NCBI RefSeq assembly: GCF_000478275.1
Contig: NZ_ASJB01000017.1
Location: forward strand, 1-64,000
Source: Amycolatopsis orientalis DSM 40040 = KCTC 9412
GTDB lineage: Bacteria > Actinomycetota > Actinomycetes > Mycobacteriales > Pseudonocardiaceae
Direction: 5' to 3'
Length of the DNA: 64,000 nt
Shown here one piece after another: positions 28,137 through 36,512 of the stretch. The notes beneath the pieces were generated by a model, which searched no databases, had not been told where the DNA came from, and worked only from the letters and a program-made list of their open reading frames with translations. The position numbers were made by a program, and so were the translations under genes. Every line of letters begins with the position of its first letter. Position 1 is the first letter of the stretch.

Positions 28137-28457
28137 GTGACGGGTTATCAGGTGGTGGTCGGCAAGATCCGCGGCACAAGTCAGGCCGCCGGACGAGTCG
28201 TCGAGGGCCTGCGCGGAGCCGGCTGTCCGGCCGCCGTGCCTGCGGGCGACCTTGGCATGCCGGGGTCGCGGGCCGCGTTGGCGATGGCTCGGGTCAAGCA
28301 TGTGCTGGTGTCCCGGCAAGCGCGTTTCGAAGCCCGGCTCGATATCCATGCGGGGAATATGGCGAAGGCCGCGGACTTGTATTCGGCTCAGGACGCGGCC
28401 GCGGCGGCGGATATCACGGTGCCCGTGCCCGTGCCGGGGCCGGTGAAGGCCGGCTGA
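28137..28457 (+). CDS. EspC-like type VII secretion target protein
   Basis: 106 residues, helical, with no signal peptide. It resembles the short EspC/DUF2580-type ESX secretion-associated proteins of actinobacteria: GYQVVVGKIRGTSQAAGRVVEGL near the N-terminus and NMAKAADLYSAQDAAAAADI near the C-terminus. The GTG at 28137 follows GGGGAGG by 5 bases. Its stop overlaps the next gene (TGATG). It probably pairs with the WXG-like N-terminal part of the next protein as a secretion partner (inference). Confidence 0.7.
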   Translation: MTGYQVVVGKIRGTSQAAGRVVEGLRGAGCPAAVPAGDLGMPGSRAALAMARVKHVLVSRQARFEARLDIHAGNMAKAADLYSAQDAAAAADITVPVPVPGPVKAG

Positions 28458-30151
28458 TGGTCACGTGGGGTGAAGCGAAGCGGTGGAATCCGGCCGTGTT
28501 GCAGGAGGCGGTTGGAGCGATCAACGCCGGCTACAACAAGCTGGTGGCGTGTTCGGATGATTTGCGCGACACCAATACGCCTGAGGGCTGGCATGGTGAA
28601 GCGGCCGGCGCGGCGGCCGCAGAAGTGAATCAGATCATCGACGGCCTGGAGGAGTACGCCGCGGACATCGCGGCGTTGCGCCGCGCGGCCGGCGATACCG
28701 GGGACGCGATCACCGGTGTGCAGAACGGGGTAAGGGAAGCCGAGACGATCGCCTCGGGTAACCACTTCAGGATCGCGGCCGATGGTGCGGTCATCGACAA
28801 CGGGGTGCCGGATGTGCCGCCGGAGCAGGAACAGCTGGTCGCGGAGGAACGCGCCCGGCTCGCGGAGGAATTGAAGGACCGGGTCGCGCGGGTGTTGCGG
28901 CAAGCGACTGATATCGACGACGACTTGTGTGCGGTGTTGGGGCGGATCGAGGCCGGGCATGTCATCGACGCCACGGGGAACGACAACGAGAACACAAGTC
29001 TGGCCGCGGCCGGTAACTCGGGGGCGGTGAACGGTGCCTTGTCGGTGTTGGCTCCTCCGCCGGTGGGTGCGGATCCGTCGATGAACGCTGCGTGGTGGGC
29101 CGCCTTGTCCGAGTCGCAGCGCAAGCAACTGATCGCGCAGCGCCCTGGTTGGGTGGGTAACCGGGACGGGGTGAGAGCCGCGGACCGCAGCAGCGCGAAC
29201 TTGAACCTGCTTGAGCAGCAGAAAAGGGGCTTCACTGCGGAGCTGGAGCGGCTGCGTCGAGAAGATGGCGATTCGGATGAGATCGCGCGCCTCGAGGAAC
29301 GGGTGAAGGCGATCGACTCGATCACCGGGATGATGCACGACCCGGACGGCGGCCTCAACCCGAATCGGCAGCTGATGTCGCTGGATATGACCGGCGACCA
29401 TCCGAAAGCGGCGATCGCCAATGGCGATGTCGACACCGCGCAGCATGTCGCGGTGTTCACTCCGGGCATGAACTCCACGGTCGACGGGAACATGCGCGGC
29501 TACGTTGATGACATGGATGGTGTCGCGCGCAGTGCTGAGCGGATGCTTGCCACCCAGGGCGGCGGTTCGGTGGCCACGGTTACTTGGATCGGCTATGAGC
29601 CGTCCACGTTCGATGATTCGGCGTCGTTGATGGGGCTGGCGACCGCGGAGAACGTGGACGTCGGTGGTGACAAGCTCGCGAAGTTCGATCAGGGCATCAA
29701 CGCTTCGCGCCCGACCGATCCACATCTGACCGCGTTGGGGCATTCGCAAGGGTCGATCGTGACGGGGATCAGCCTCACCCACGCTGGCACTGGGGTGGAT
29801 GACGCGGTGGTGTTCGGCAGTCCGGGGGTGGCGAACCATTTCGGCACCGACAACACTGCCCACGATTTGAAGGTGCCTGACGGGCACGCCTACAACATCA
29901 GGGCCGAGGGTGACGCGGTCGCCCAGTATGTGCCGGAGGCGTGGCGGTATGGCCGGGCGCCGTACGCGATGGAGGGGATGAATCAGCTGTCGGCTGATGC
30001 CGCGGTGGGCGCCAATGGTGCGCCGTTGGCCGCGTCGCATGGGCACAGCGAGTACACGAAGACGATGCCCGGTGGGGTTGATTCGACCAGCAAGCACAAC
30101 ATCGCCGCTGTCGTTGCGGGCATGCCGCAGCTGGCTGTCGCCGCACGCTAG
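28457..30151 (+). CDS. Alpha/beta hydrolase (DUF1023) with N-terminal helical WXG100-like domain
   Basis: 564 residues. Residues about 1-110 form a helical hairpin with WHGEAAGAAAAEV, in the style of WXG100/ESX substrates. A helical linker with coiled-coil character follows to about 300. The DUF1023 alpha/beta hydrolase domain (about 300-530) has HVAVFTPGMNSTVDGNM, WIGYEPSTFDDSAS and the nucleophile elbow LGHSQGSIVTG, with a late GHSEYTK. No signal peptide. Proteins of this architecture are candidate type VII secreted lipases or esterases. TGATG coupling to the EspC-like gene supports joint secretion. Confidence 0.85.
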   Translation: MVTWGEAKRWNPAVLQEAVGAINAGYNKLVACSDDLRDTNTPEGWHGEAAGAAAAEVNQIIDGLEEYAADIAALRRAAGDTGDAITGVQNGVREAETIASGNHFRIAADGAVIDNGVPDVPPEQEQLVAEERARLAEELKDRVARVLRQATDIDDDLCAVLGRIEAGHVIDATGNDNENTSLAAAGNSGAVNGALSVLAPPPVGADPSMNAAWWAALSESQRKQLIAQRPGWVGNRDGVRAADRSSANLNLLEQQKRGFTAELERLRREDGDSDEIARLEERVKAIDSITGMMHDPDGGLNPNRQLMSLDMTGDHPKAAIANGDVDTAQHVAVFTPGMNSTVDGNMRGYVDDMDGVARSAERMLATQGGGSVATVTWIGYEPSTFDDSASLMGLATAENVDVGGDKLAKFDQGINASRPTDPHLTALGHSQGSIVTGISLTHAGTGVDDAVVFGSPGVANHFGTDNTAHDLKVPDGHAYNIRAEGDAVAQYVPEAWRYGRAPYAMEGMNQLSADAAVGANGAPLAASHGHSEYTKTMPGGVDSTSKHNIAAVVAGMPQLAVAAR

Positions 30152-30157
30152 GAAGAC

Positions 30158-30769
30158 GTGTTTCTCATGCCGAGCCGAATCTCTTTTGCCGTGACCATGA
30201 CCGTGGGCCTCTTGCTGTCGGTGGTGGCCTGCAGTGATAGCGGGCAGTACCTTGGAACGCCATCTTCGGAGAAGTCGATGCCTAGTCAGGATCAGTACGC
30301 CGAACTCTCCCGTAGGCCATCGATCGAAGAGGTGGTCGCGCACTACGACAAGCTCCGCCAGGCCCTGCAAGCGAGACTGTCCACGGAACTTGGGGTGACG
30401 GGCTGGGTGGACAAGCAGGATGGGCGCCAGTCGGGGTGTGCGAACGAGTTCCCCGGGGTGGATAGCCGGGACGCTGTCCGCATGTTCTTGAGCTTCCTCA
30501 TCGCGCCGAAACCGGTCACGGGCGAGCAGTGGCAGGCCGCGACGCGGATCGTGACCGAAGTCGGCGCGGCACATGGGTTCGACAAGCCGGGACTGCAGGT
30601 GAACAAGCCGCCCGCGTTCGAGTTCGAACTGAAAGACCAGTACCTGGCCAGCGCGACACTGTCGACGGACAAGACCACAGTGATCTCGATCGAGACCGGT
30701 TGCCACTTGACGACCGCGGCCAAGCAACGCGCCGGCGGGGCGCCTGCTTCGAAAAGCACTCGAGGGTGA
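30158..30769 (+). CDS. LppA-type lipoprotein
   Basis: 203 residues. Hydrophobic signal with lipobox LLSVVAC, then a globular domain with RRPSIEEVVAHYDKLRQAL, GRQSGCANEFPGVD and ETGCHL; the two Cys may form a disulfide. This matches the LppA-like lipoproteins often found beside DUF1023/ESX-type genes in actinobacteria. The GTG start at 30158 follows GGAAGAC, 6 bp after the hydrolase stop. It could act as an immunity or anchoring partner for the hydrolase on the outer face of the membrane (inference). Confidence 0.75.
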   Translation: MFLMPSRISFAVTMTVGLLLSVVACSDSGQYLGTPSSEKSMPSQDQYAELSRRPSIEEVVAHYDKLRQALQARLSTELGVTGWVDKQDGRQSGCANEFPGVDSRDAVRMFLSFLIAPKPVTGEQWQAATRIVTEVGAAHGFDKPGLQVNKPPAFEFELKDQYLASATLSTDKTTVISIETGCHLTTAAKQRAGGAPASKSTRG

Positions 30770-31113
30770 CTGTGCTGGACACTCCGGAATCATCGGCGCG
30801 TCGCGGGCTGCCGGCGGTGGTGTGCGTGATGTTGGTGCTCGCGGGTGGGCTGGTGGCGTTCACACTCGGTGTGGGTGGGGCGATGAGCAGTGATTCCTGC
30901 CGGCCGGGTGACGAGTCGTTCTTGTGCACCAGCACTGGGCAGAATGTCGTGTTCTGGCTTCCGCCCGTCGGCTGGCTCGCCTCGATCGTCCTCGCCGGGT
31001 GGTGTTTCACCCGTCTCGACCGGCGTCGTAAGTCCCCGTGGCTCGGGGTCGCTGTGGGCGCGGCGGTGTTCTCGGTCATCGTGGTGATCGACTGGCTGAT
31101 CGTCTCTGGGTGA
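30766..31113 (+). CDS. Small membrane protein of the type VII-linked operon
   Basis: 115 residues with three membrane segments (about 14-36, 58-76, 90-110) and two Cys in the first outer loop (SDSCRPGDESFLC). The GTG at 30766 overlaps the lipoprotein stop (GTGA). I do not recognise a family. Position as the last gene of the four-gene operon suggests it works with the lipoprotein or the secreted hydrolase. Confidence 0.7.
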   Translation: MTVLDTPESSARRGLPAVVCVMLVLAGGLVAFTLGVGGAMSSDSCRPGDESFLCTSTGQNVVFWLPPVGWLASIVLAGWCFTRLDRRRKSPWLGVAVGAAVFSVIVVIDWLIVSG

Positions 31114-31136
31114 GAGCGTCGTTCACAACGCTCACC
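31109..31136. terminator. Hairpin between convergent genes
   Basis: GGTGAG-AG-CGT / ACGCTCACC hairpin with a two-base bulge. It overlaps the stop of the membrane protein and abuts the stop of the caspase-STAND gene. It could serve both strands. Confidence 0.55.
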
Positions 31137-34100
31137 TCAATGCTCGTCGAGCCGGAGTTCCATACAGGCCAAGCCGTTTCCGCCGATCAGGAGCTGGGGA
31201 GCCTTGCGCCGCGAGACGCCGTGCAGGGTGAAGACGTCGCTGTCGAGCAGGAGCGGATGGCCGATCGATCGCGCGGACACGGGATCCCAGGCCTGGACGA
31301 CACCGTCGTGGCCGGCACTGATCACCGCCGGTCGGCCGTCCGGCAGCCGGACGGCGGTGAGCGCCCCCACCGGACCGCTGTGCGCGGAGATCGGTGTCCC
31401 GATGACCTGGACCGTGGCGATGTCCACCGCCCGTAGCATCCCGTCCTTTCCGCCGACCACCGCCACGCTCCGGCCGTCGGGCCAGGTCAGGGCGACACCC
31501 GCGGAGATCGAGCAGCCGAGGTTGACGTCGCCGAGGCGGCGGCGCGTGACGAGGTCCCAGACGCAGACGGTGCCGTCGTCGCCGCTCGCGAGGGCTGCCA
31601 CCCGGCCGTCGGGAAGGACCGCGGTGAGCACCATCTGGATGCCGAAGTAGCCGTTCCAGGGATGCTCTTCGCTCCCGATCTCGTAGTTCACCATGCCGTC
31701 GGACCCCGGTGAGGATTCGATTCGCCGGGCACCCGCGAAGGGACCGCGGGAGACTCGGCCGAGTGCGGCGCCGGAGGCCGGGTCCCACAGATGGACACCG
31801 CTGCCGAAGCTGCCGGCGCTGATCACCACGGCCCGGCCGCCGGGCAGCACGGCGGTGGTCATGGCCGTGACCCCCAGGCCATGGCCGGTCCAGATCCCCG
31901 CCACCGGATCCCCGGTGGCGAGATCCCACACGCGGATCAGCGAATCCCACCCGGAGGAACTGACCGCCACGACCCGGCCGTCGGGAAGGGGCAGGATTTC
32001 GGCGATGTTGACGCGCCTGCCCTCCTCGAGCGTCCGCACTTCCGAGCCGCTGCGCAGATCGACGACGCGCAAGGATTCGCCGACATTGTGCACGGTGATC
32101 TCCCGGCCGTTGGGCAGCCTCCCCGTGGCGAACGCGCGAACCCTCTCGGCCTCGTTCCGGGCCGAGTACGCGTCGGTGGTCAAATGCCAGAGCCGGACAG
32201 CGGCGTCATGGCTGCTTCCCGTCACCGCGGCGACACTTCGGTCGGGGAGCACGATCGTCGCGAGCGAGTCCAGCATCAGCACACCGCTGCCGATGGCCTC
32301 GAAGGCGAGTTGCTCCTCGCCGAGCGCCGCGATCCACAGCCGCCCGGCGAGGACGACGAGGCTCTTGCCCCTGCCACCTGGCATGTCGACCAGCACCATC
32401 GCCTCGACGGTTTGCTTCTCCGGGATCGCCCCGGTCAGGATTTCGTCACCGGAGACGAGGTCGTGGAACCACAGCTCGCCGCTGGTGCCGCCCACCACCG
32501 CCACTGGCTTCCCATCGGGGAACACACCGGCGGTGAGAGCGGACGCGGTGCCGCTGATGGTTTTGAGTAACGAAGGGTCACGCATCACGCCTTCCCGATC
32601 GCCCGTCACCCGGTTCCACACGTGAACGGAATCTCCGGTGAGGAGGTCCCAGACACGGACGTCACCGCCATGCACCACCGCCAGCGCGAGCACCCTGCCG
32701 TCCGGGAGCACCGTGACGGTAAGGGAGGAACCCTGGTATTCGCTCGCCTTGGCGGGAGAGGGCATCGGTTCGCCGGTCACCACATCCCGGATGTGGACGG
32801 CGTTCGCCTTGTCGTCCGAAATCACGGCGACCACCCGCCCGTCCGGAAGGCGCAATGCGGCAAGGGATGTCACTGCGCCTTCGTAGGCGCAGGGTTTCCC
32901 GATCGGTGTGCCCGCGGCGAGATCCCAGACCCGGCTCGTCCCGTCAGTGCTCCCGGTGACAGCCACCGTCCGGCCGTCATCGAGGGTGACGGTGGCGATC
33001 GCGCTGATCGCGCCGGTGTGGCCGAGCAGCGGATCCCCGATCTGCTCGCGCGCGACCGGATCCCAGCGACCGACGGAGCCGTCATCCCCGCCGACCAGCA
33101 CGATCGCTCGCCCATCGGCGAAGGTCGCGGCAGTCAACGCCCGGACCGGACCGGAGGATCGGGTGATGATCTCCGCGTGCTCGCATGTCCATCTCAGCCA
33201 CCGTGGTTCCCAGCCCGGACCGCGCCGGACGGCCCTCGCGGAGTGATATCCCTCGGCGGCCAGGCGGAAGCGCAACGCGTCCGCGTTGATCGGCGCGGAG
33301 TCCAATGAGGACAGTTGTGGAGTGCTGCGCCAGTGTCTGAGGAGCGGGCTTTCCGGCTTCGGGCCTCGTGCCGTCACCGAACTCAACCGCGCTACGTCGA
33401 CGTAGGGCAGGAAATCCTCGGTGAGGATCGTGCTGTCGAGCACGCCACCGCCGGCGGCGTGCTCGACGAGGTGCCGCCTGACGTAGGGCGGAGGATTTCC
33501 CTGCGTCCTCAAATCGTCGAGCGCCCGGGTGATCCTGGCCTCGACGGCGGGCCGGGAGTCGGCTTCGAGCGGCGGTCGGTCGAGCAGTTCGTGCCAGTCG
33601 TCCCGCAAGGTGTCACGGAGCAGGTCGTGGAAGAGCCGGTAGACGGTCGCGTCGTCTTGCCGGTCGGTGACCAGGTACGCGCCGAGGCGGGAGTCGAGCA
33701 GCCAGGAGATGTCGGTGTCGCCGAATTCGTAGTCGCTGTCGCCGACCGCGTTGGCGACGCGGGGCCAGATCTTCCGCCACGGCAGTCCGGCACCGCGGGC
33801 GAACGCGATCGCCCGGAGAAGCACGATCGCACGATGCCGGTCGGCCGGGGCGGCGAAGGTGCCGTCTAGGTCTGCCTTGAAGACGCCGGTGACGCCCTGA
33901 TGAAGAGCCTCACGCCACGACGTCCCGAGCATGCCGTGGGCGAGTGACGTCGCAGCGAGGCGGGCGAACAGGAACGACCGTCCCGCCTGGCCGCCGACAG
34001 TGGCCGCCAGCTCGGCGGTCCGGGTGCCGTCGTCGCCGTGGTATCGCGAACCAGCGGTGTTCCGGAGGATCCCGGCGACGTAGGCGACGACGTCGGCGGG

Positions 34101-35561
34101 GTCCCACCACGGCGCCTCGTCGACCCGGATCCGGTTCGACGCGAACAGGGTCTCGGCGAGGTCGGCGAGCGGAGGCGTGGCGTACCGCACCTGATCCACG
34201 CGTCGTTCTCCGCCCGGTGAGCGCAGACCGAGGAGCAGCCGGACCCGGGGTTCCCGTGGATTCGGCTCGAGCCGGGCGATGATCGTGGTGAGCAGGCTCC
34301 GCGGCGCGGCGGCTTCGTCGACGGCGTCCACGACCACGGTCACCCGCCGGTCGCTCGCCCGTAACCGGGCCTGCCACGAGGCGAGACGTTCGTCGAGGCT
34401 GGCACCCGGGTGCTCGCTGTCGCGGTGCGCCGGCTCGAAGGCGCGCAGGATGTGGTCGAGGACTTCGGTGTCGAGTTTCCCGGTCGCGACGACGGCGACG
34501 TCGACAGCGCCCGACGGCGGCATCAGGTCATCCCGGACGGCGGCGAGTTCCGCGGCGTGTGCCCGCCGGAACTCCGGATCGCTCAGGGTCACCAGACGGG
34601 CCAGCGCCGCCGATTTGCCGCTGCCTGCCGCTCCGGTGATCACCGTCGTGCCGGGCTCGCCGGTGGCGGCCGCGATCAGCGCCCCCATCAGTTCGGCGCG
34701 GCCGGTGAACAGCCAGCCGGGTTCGTCGTCCGTGGCCACGCCTCGTGCCTTGGGGCCCCAGTGGGTGCGCAGATCCTGCCGGGAGAGCGCGAGGTCGTGC
34801 CGGGCCGGGGAGACTTCGACCACGGCGTCCGGGCGGTAGTGCGGGTTGGGCAGACAGACGTGCGGCGATCGGCGGGACAGCCCCGTGACCGCCTCGGCTA
34901 TCTGGCTGCGGCCGAGGTGTTCCCGTAGTCCGTCAAGTAGGTCTTCCACCGACAGATGGGGTGCGTGGCCGAACTGCGCTCCCTCCCGGGAGGCGAGTTT
35001 GTCGAGGAACGCGGTGATCGCCCGGCTCAGCACTCCGGTGCCTGCCTGTTGGGTCTCCGCGGCACTGGCCAGGATCACCCACGACTCGGGAGCTTTTTGG
35101 TCGAGCTTGGCCAGTTCGCCGATGATCATGCCCGCGTAGCAGGTGTCGACGATGACCACGAGGTGCGTGACATCCGTGCAGGCGAGCCATTTGAAGAGGT
35201 CGAACGAGGCGAGAGCGGTCGCGCCCCGCCGATTCGACTCGGTCTCCTTCAGGATCAGATGGTGCGCCTTGTTGACCGCCTCGGCGTGCCCGGTCACGAA
35301 GACGACCGCGGCGTCGGCGTCCCGCCAGCGGTCTTCCGGGGGAGGGTTTTCCAGTGCGGCTTGGATGTCCCGTTTCGCCGGGCTGTCGGCCAGTTCGGGA
35401 AAACGGTGCTCGAATCGGCGTCCGCCGAGGTGGTCCGCGCACAGCCAGGCGCGCAGGGCCGCGACCTCCTCGCCGACCGGCAGGGGGAGCCAGTTCGGGT
35501 CGTCGTACTCCGCCGTCGCGATGGCCACGAAATGCCTGCGGAGAATGCTGTCACCGGTCAT
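31137..35561 (-). CDS. Caspase-like peptidase / STAND NTPase / WD40 repeat protein
   Basis: 1474 residues in three parts. First, a C14-type caspase domain (about 1-240) with catalytic His92 in FVTGHAE and Cys141 in IVDTCYAG. Second, a STAND-type NTPase (about 280-800) with Walker A GAAGSGKS at 310-317, Walker B VTVVVDAVDEA, and helical regions. Third, a WD40 beta-propeller array (about 830-1474), about a dozen repeats with GH..V and R.WD signatures. This is the architecture of bacterial NLR-like proteins: propeller as sensor, NTPase as switch, protease as effector. It overlaps the alpha/beta hydrolase gene upstream by ATGA, so the two are translated together. Start chosen from that overlap and the caspase domain boundary. 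The biological trigger is unknown. Confidence 0.88.
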   Translation of the reverse strand: MTGDSILRRHFVAIATAEYDDPNWLPLPVGEEVAALRAWLCADHLGGRRFEHRFPELADSPAKRDIQAALENPPPEDRWRDADAAVVFVTGHAEAVNKAHHLILKETESNRRGATALASFDLFKWLACTDVTHLVVIVDTCYAGMIIGELAKLDQKAPESWVILASAAETQQAGTGVLSRAITAFLDKLASREGAQFGHAPHLSVEDLLDGLREHLGRSQIAEAVTGLSRRSPHVCLPNPHYRPDAVVEVSPARHDLALSRQDLRTHWGPKARGVATDDEPGWLFTGRAELMGALIAAATGEPGTTVITGAAGSGKSAALARLVTLSDPEFRRAHAAELAAVRDDLMPPSGAVDVAVVATGKLDTEVLDHILRAFEPAHRDSEHPGASLDERLASWQARLRASDRRVTVVVDAVDEAAAPRSLLTTIIARLEPNPREPRVRLLLGLRSPGGERRVDQVRYATPPLADLAETLFASNRIRVDEAPWWDPADVVAYVAGILRNTAGSRYHGDDGTRTAELAATVGGQAGRSFLFARLAATSLAHGMLGTSWREALHQGVTGVFKADLDGTFAAPADRHRAIVLLRAIAFARGAGLPWRKIWPRVANAVGDSDYEFGDTDISWLLDSRLGAYLVTDRQDDATVYRLFHDLLRDTLRDDWHELLDRPPLEADSRPAVEARITRALDDLRTQGNPPPYVRRHLVEHAAGGGVLDSTILTEDFLPYVDVARLSSVTARGPKPESPLLRHWRSTPQLSSLDSAPINADALRFRLAAEGYHSARAVRRGPGWEPRWLRWTCEHAEIITRSSGPVRALTAATFADGRAIVLVGGDDGSVGRWDPVAREQIGDPLLGHTGAISAIATVTLDDGRTVAVTGSTDGTSRVWDLAAGTPIGKPCAYEGAVTSLAALRLPDGRVVAVISDDKANAVHIRDVVTGEPMPSPAKASEYQGSSLTVTVLPDGRVLALAVVHGGDVRVWDLLTGDSVHVWNRVTGDREGVMRDPSLLKTISGTASALTAGVFPDGKPVAVVGGTSGELWFHDLVSGDEILTGAIPEKQTVEAMVLVDMPGGRGKSLVVLAGRLWIAALGEEQLAFEAIGSGVLMLDSLATIVLPDRSVAAVTGSSHDAAVRLWHLTTDAYSARNEAERVRAFATGRLPNGREITVHNVGESLRVVDLRSGSEVRTLEEGRRVNIAEILPLPDGRVVAVSSSGWDSLIRVWDLATGDPVAGIWTGHGLGVTAMTTAVLPGGRAVVISAGSFGSGVHLWDPASGAALGRVSRGPFAGARRIESSPGSDGMVNYEIGSEEHPWNGYFGIQMVLTAVLPDGRVAALASGDDGTVCVWDLVTRRRLGDVNLGCSISAGVALTWPDGRSVAVVGGKDGMLRAVDIATVQVIGTPISAHSGPVGALTAVRLPDGRPAVISAGHDGVVQAWDPVSARSIGHPLLLDSDVFTLHGVSRRKAPQLLIGGNGLACMELRLDEH

Positions 35562-36421
35562 CCGCCCGCCACCCGCGGGAGCACCCGCAACAGCGCGGCG
35601 CCGGTCTGACGGCGGCTGAGATACCGCTCCGCGGAATGGGCCTTCGCCCCGTTGTCCACGACGATCTCGTCGGTTTCGCGGATCTGTGGCCACCAGGTGC
35701 GCAGTTCCCCGCCGCAGGCGACCGGATCATGCGGATCGCGGATGTTGACCCAGGCCGGGACGGGCAGGGCCTCGACCCGCAGGCTGTCCCGCACCATCCG
35801 CAACGCCAGGGGCGAACCGGCGGTGATCAGCATTTCGACCCCGAGTCCCGGATTCCGGCGCAGGAGTTCGTAGGCGACCACGGAACCGAGCGAATGTCCG
35901 ATCACGACCCGGCAGTCCGCCGGGATCATCTCCCGCACCCGGTTGTCGACGGCTTCACGGACGGACGGCAGGCGTAGGTACCGGCGTACCTGCCGGAGTT
36001 CCTTGATCGACAGCACCGCGGCGGCCGCCCCGTACCGGCGGTCGATCGCCGCGAGCAGTGCCTGCAGCGGTCGTGGGAAGCGACCGAAACCCTTCGGCAC
36101 CTCGGCGGCGGCAGCGGCGATCTCGGCCGGGGTGACCAGTTCGGCGAGGGCCTCGGCGACGTCGTCCCATTCCTCGGTGTCGAGGTCGAGATCGTCGACG
36201 GAATCGGGAACTCCGGATTTGGTGGCGACGGAATCCGTGGCACCATTCCGGGCCGGAAGAAAAAGATCTCCGTAAAAGGCGATATCGAGGTCGGAAAACA
36301 TCGGCCGTCGGCCGGCCGCCCGCTCCAGTCCGTCGCCCAGTGCCGGACCCCATGCGGCGAGAAGTTGCTGTCTCCCAAGCCATTGCTGGCCGATCCCGTG
36401 CACTCCGACTATCAATGCCAT
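35558..36421 (-). CDS. Alpha/beta hydrolase, partner of the caspase-STAND protein
   Basis: 287 residues. IVGVHGIGQQW oxyanion region, nucleophile Ser178 in IGHSLGSVVAYE, acid in NIRDPHDPVA (about Asp232) and His262 in AKAHSAERYL. It resembles PGAP1/lipase-like hydrolases that appear beside STAND NTPases in predicted conflict systems. No signal peptide. The ATG at 36421 follows GGAAGGG. First gene of the two-gene operon; ATGA overlap with the caspase gene. It could be a second effector that the caspase activates by cleavage; an acidic, flexible stretch at about 60-95 (GATDSVATKSG, DDLDLDTEEWDD) would be an accessible cut site (inference). Confidence 0.85.
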   Translation of the reverse strand: MALIVGVHGIGQQWLGRQQLLAAWGPALGDGLERAAGRRPMFSDLDIAFYGDLFLPARNGATDSVATKSGVPDSVDDLDLDTEEWDDVAEALAELVTPAEIAAAAAEVPKGFGRFPRPLQALLAAIDRRYGAAAAVLSIKELRQVRRYLRLPSVREAVDNRVREMIPADCRVVIGHSLGSVVAYELLRRNPGLGVEMLITAGSPLALRMVRDSLRVEALPVPAWVNIRDPHDPVACGGELRTWWPQIRETDEIVVDNGAKAHSAERYLSRRQTGAALLRVLPRVAGG

Positions 36422-36512
36422 TGGTGCCCTTCCGGTAACGAGGGCGTCGAGCCTAAGGCACGCGTCGAATTCCCCCATAGCCGCCACCCCGGGCGACTAC
36501 CGACTGCCGGAT

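Noticed and set aside
28388..30793. 801-codon minus-strand frame opposite the DUF1023 gene
   Set aside because: Arg/His/Val-rich shadow; the plus strand shows coupled starts, RBS and catalytic motifs.
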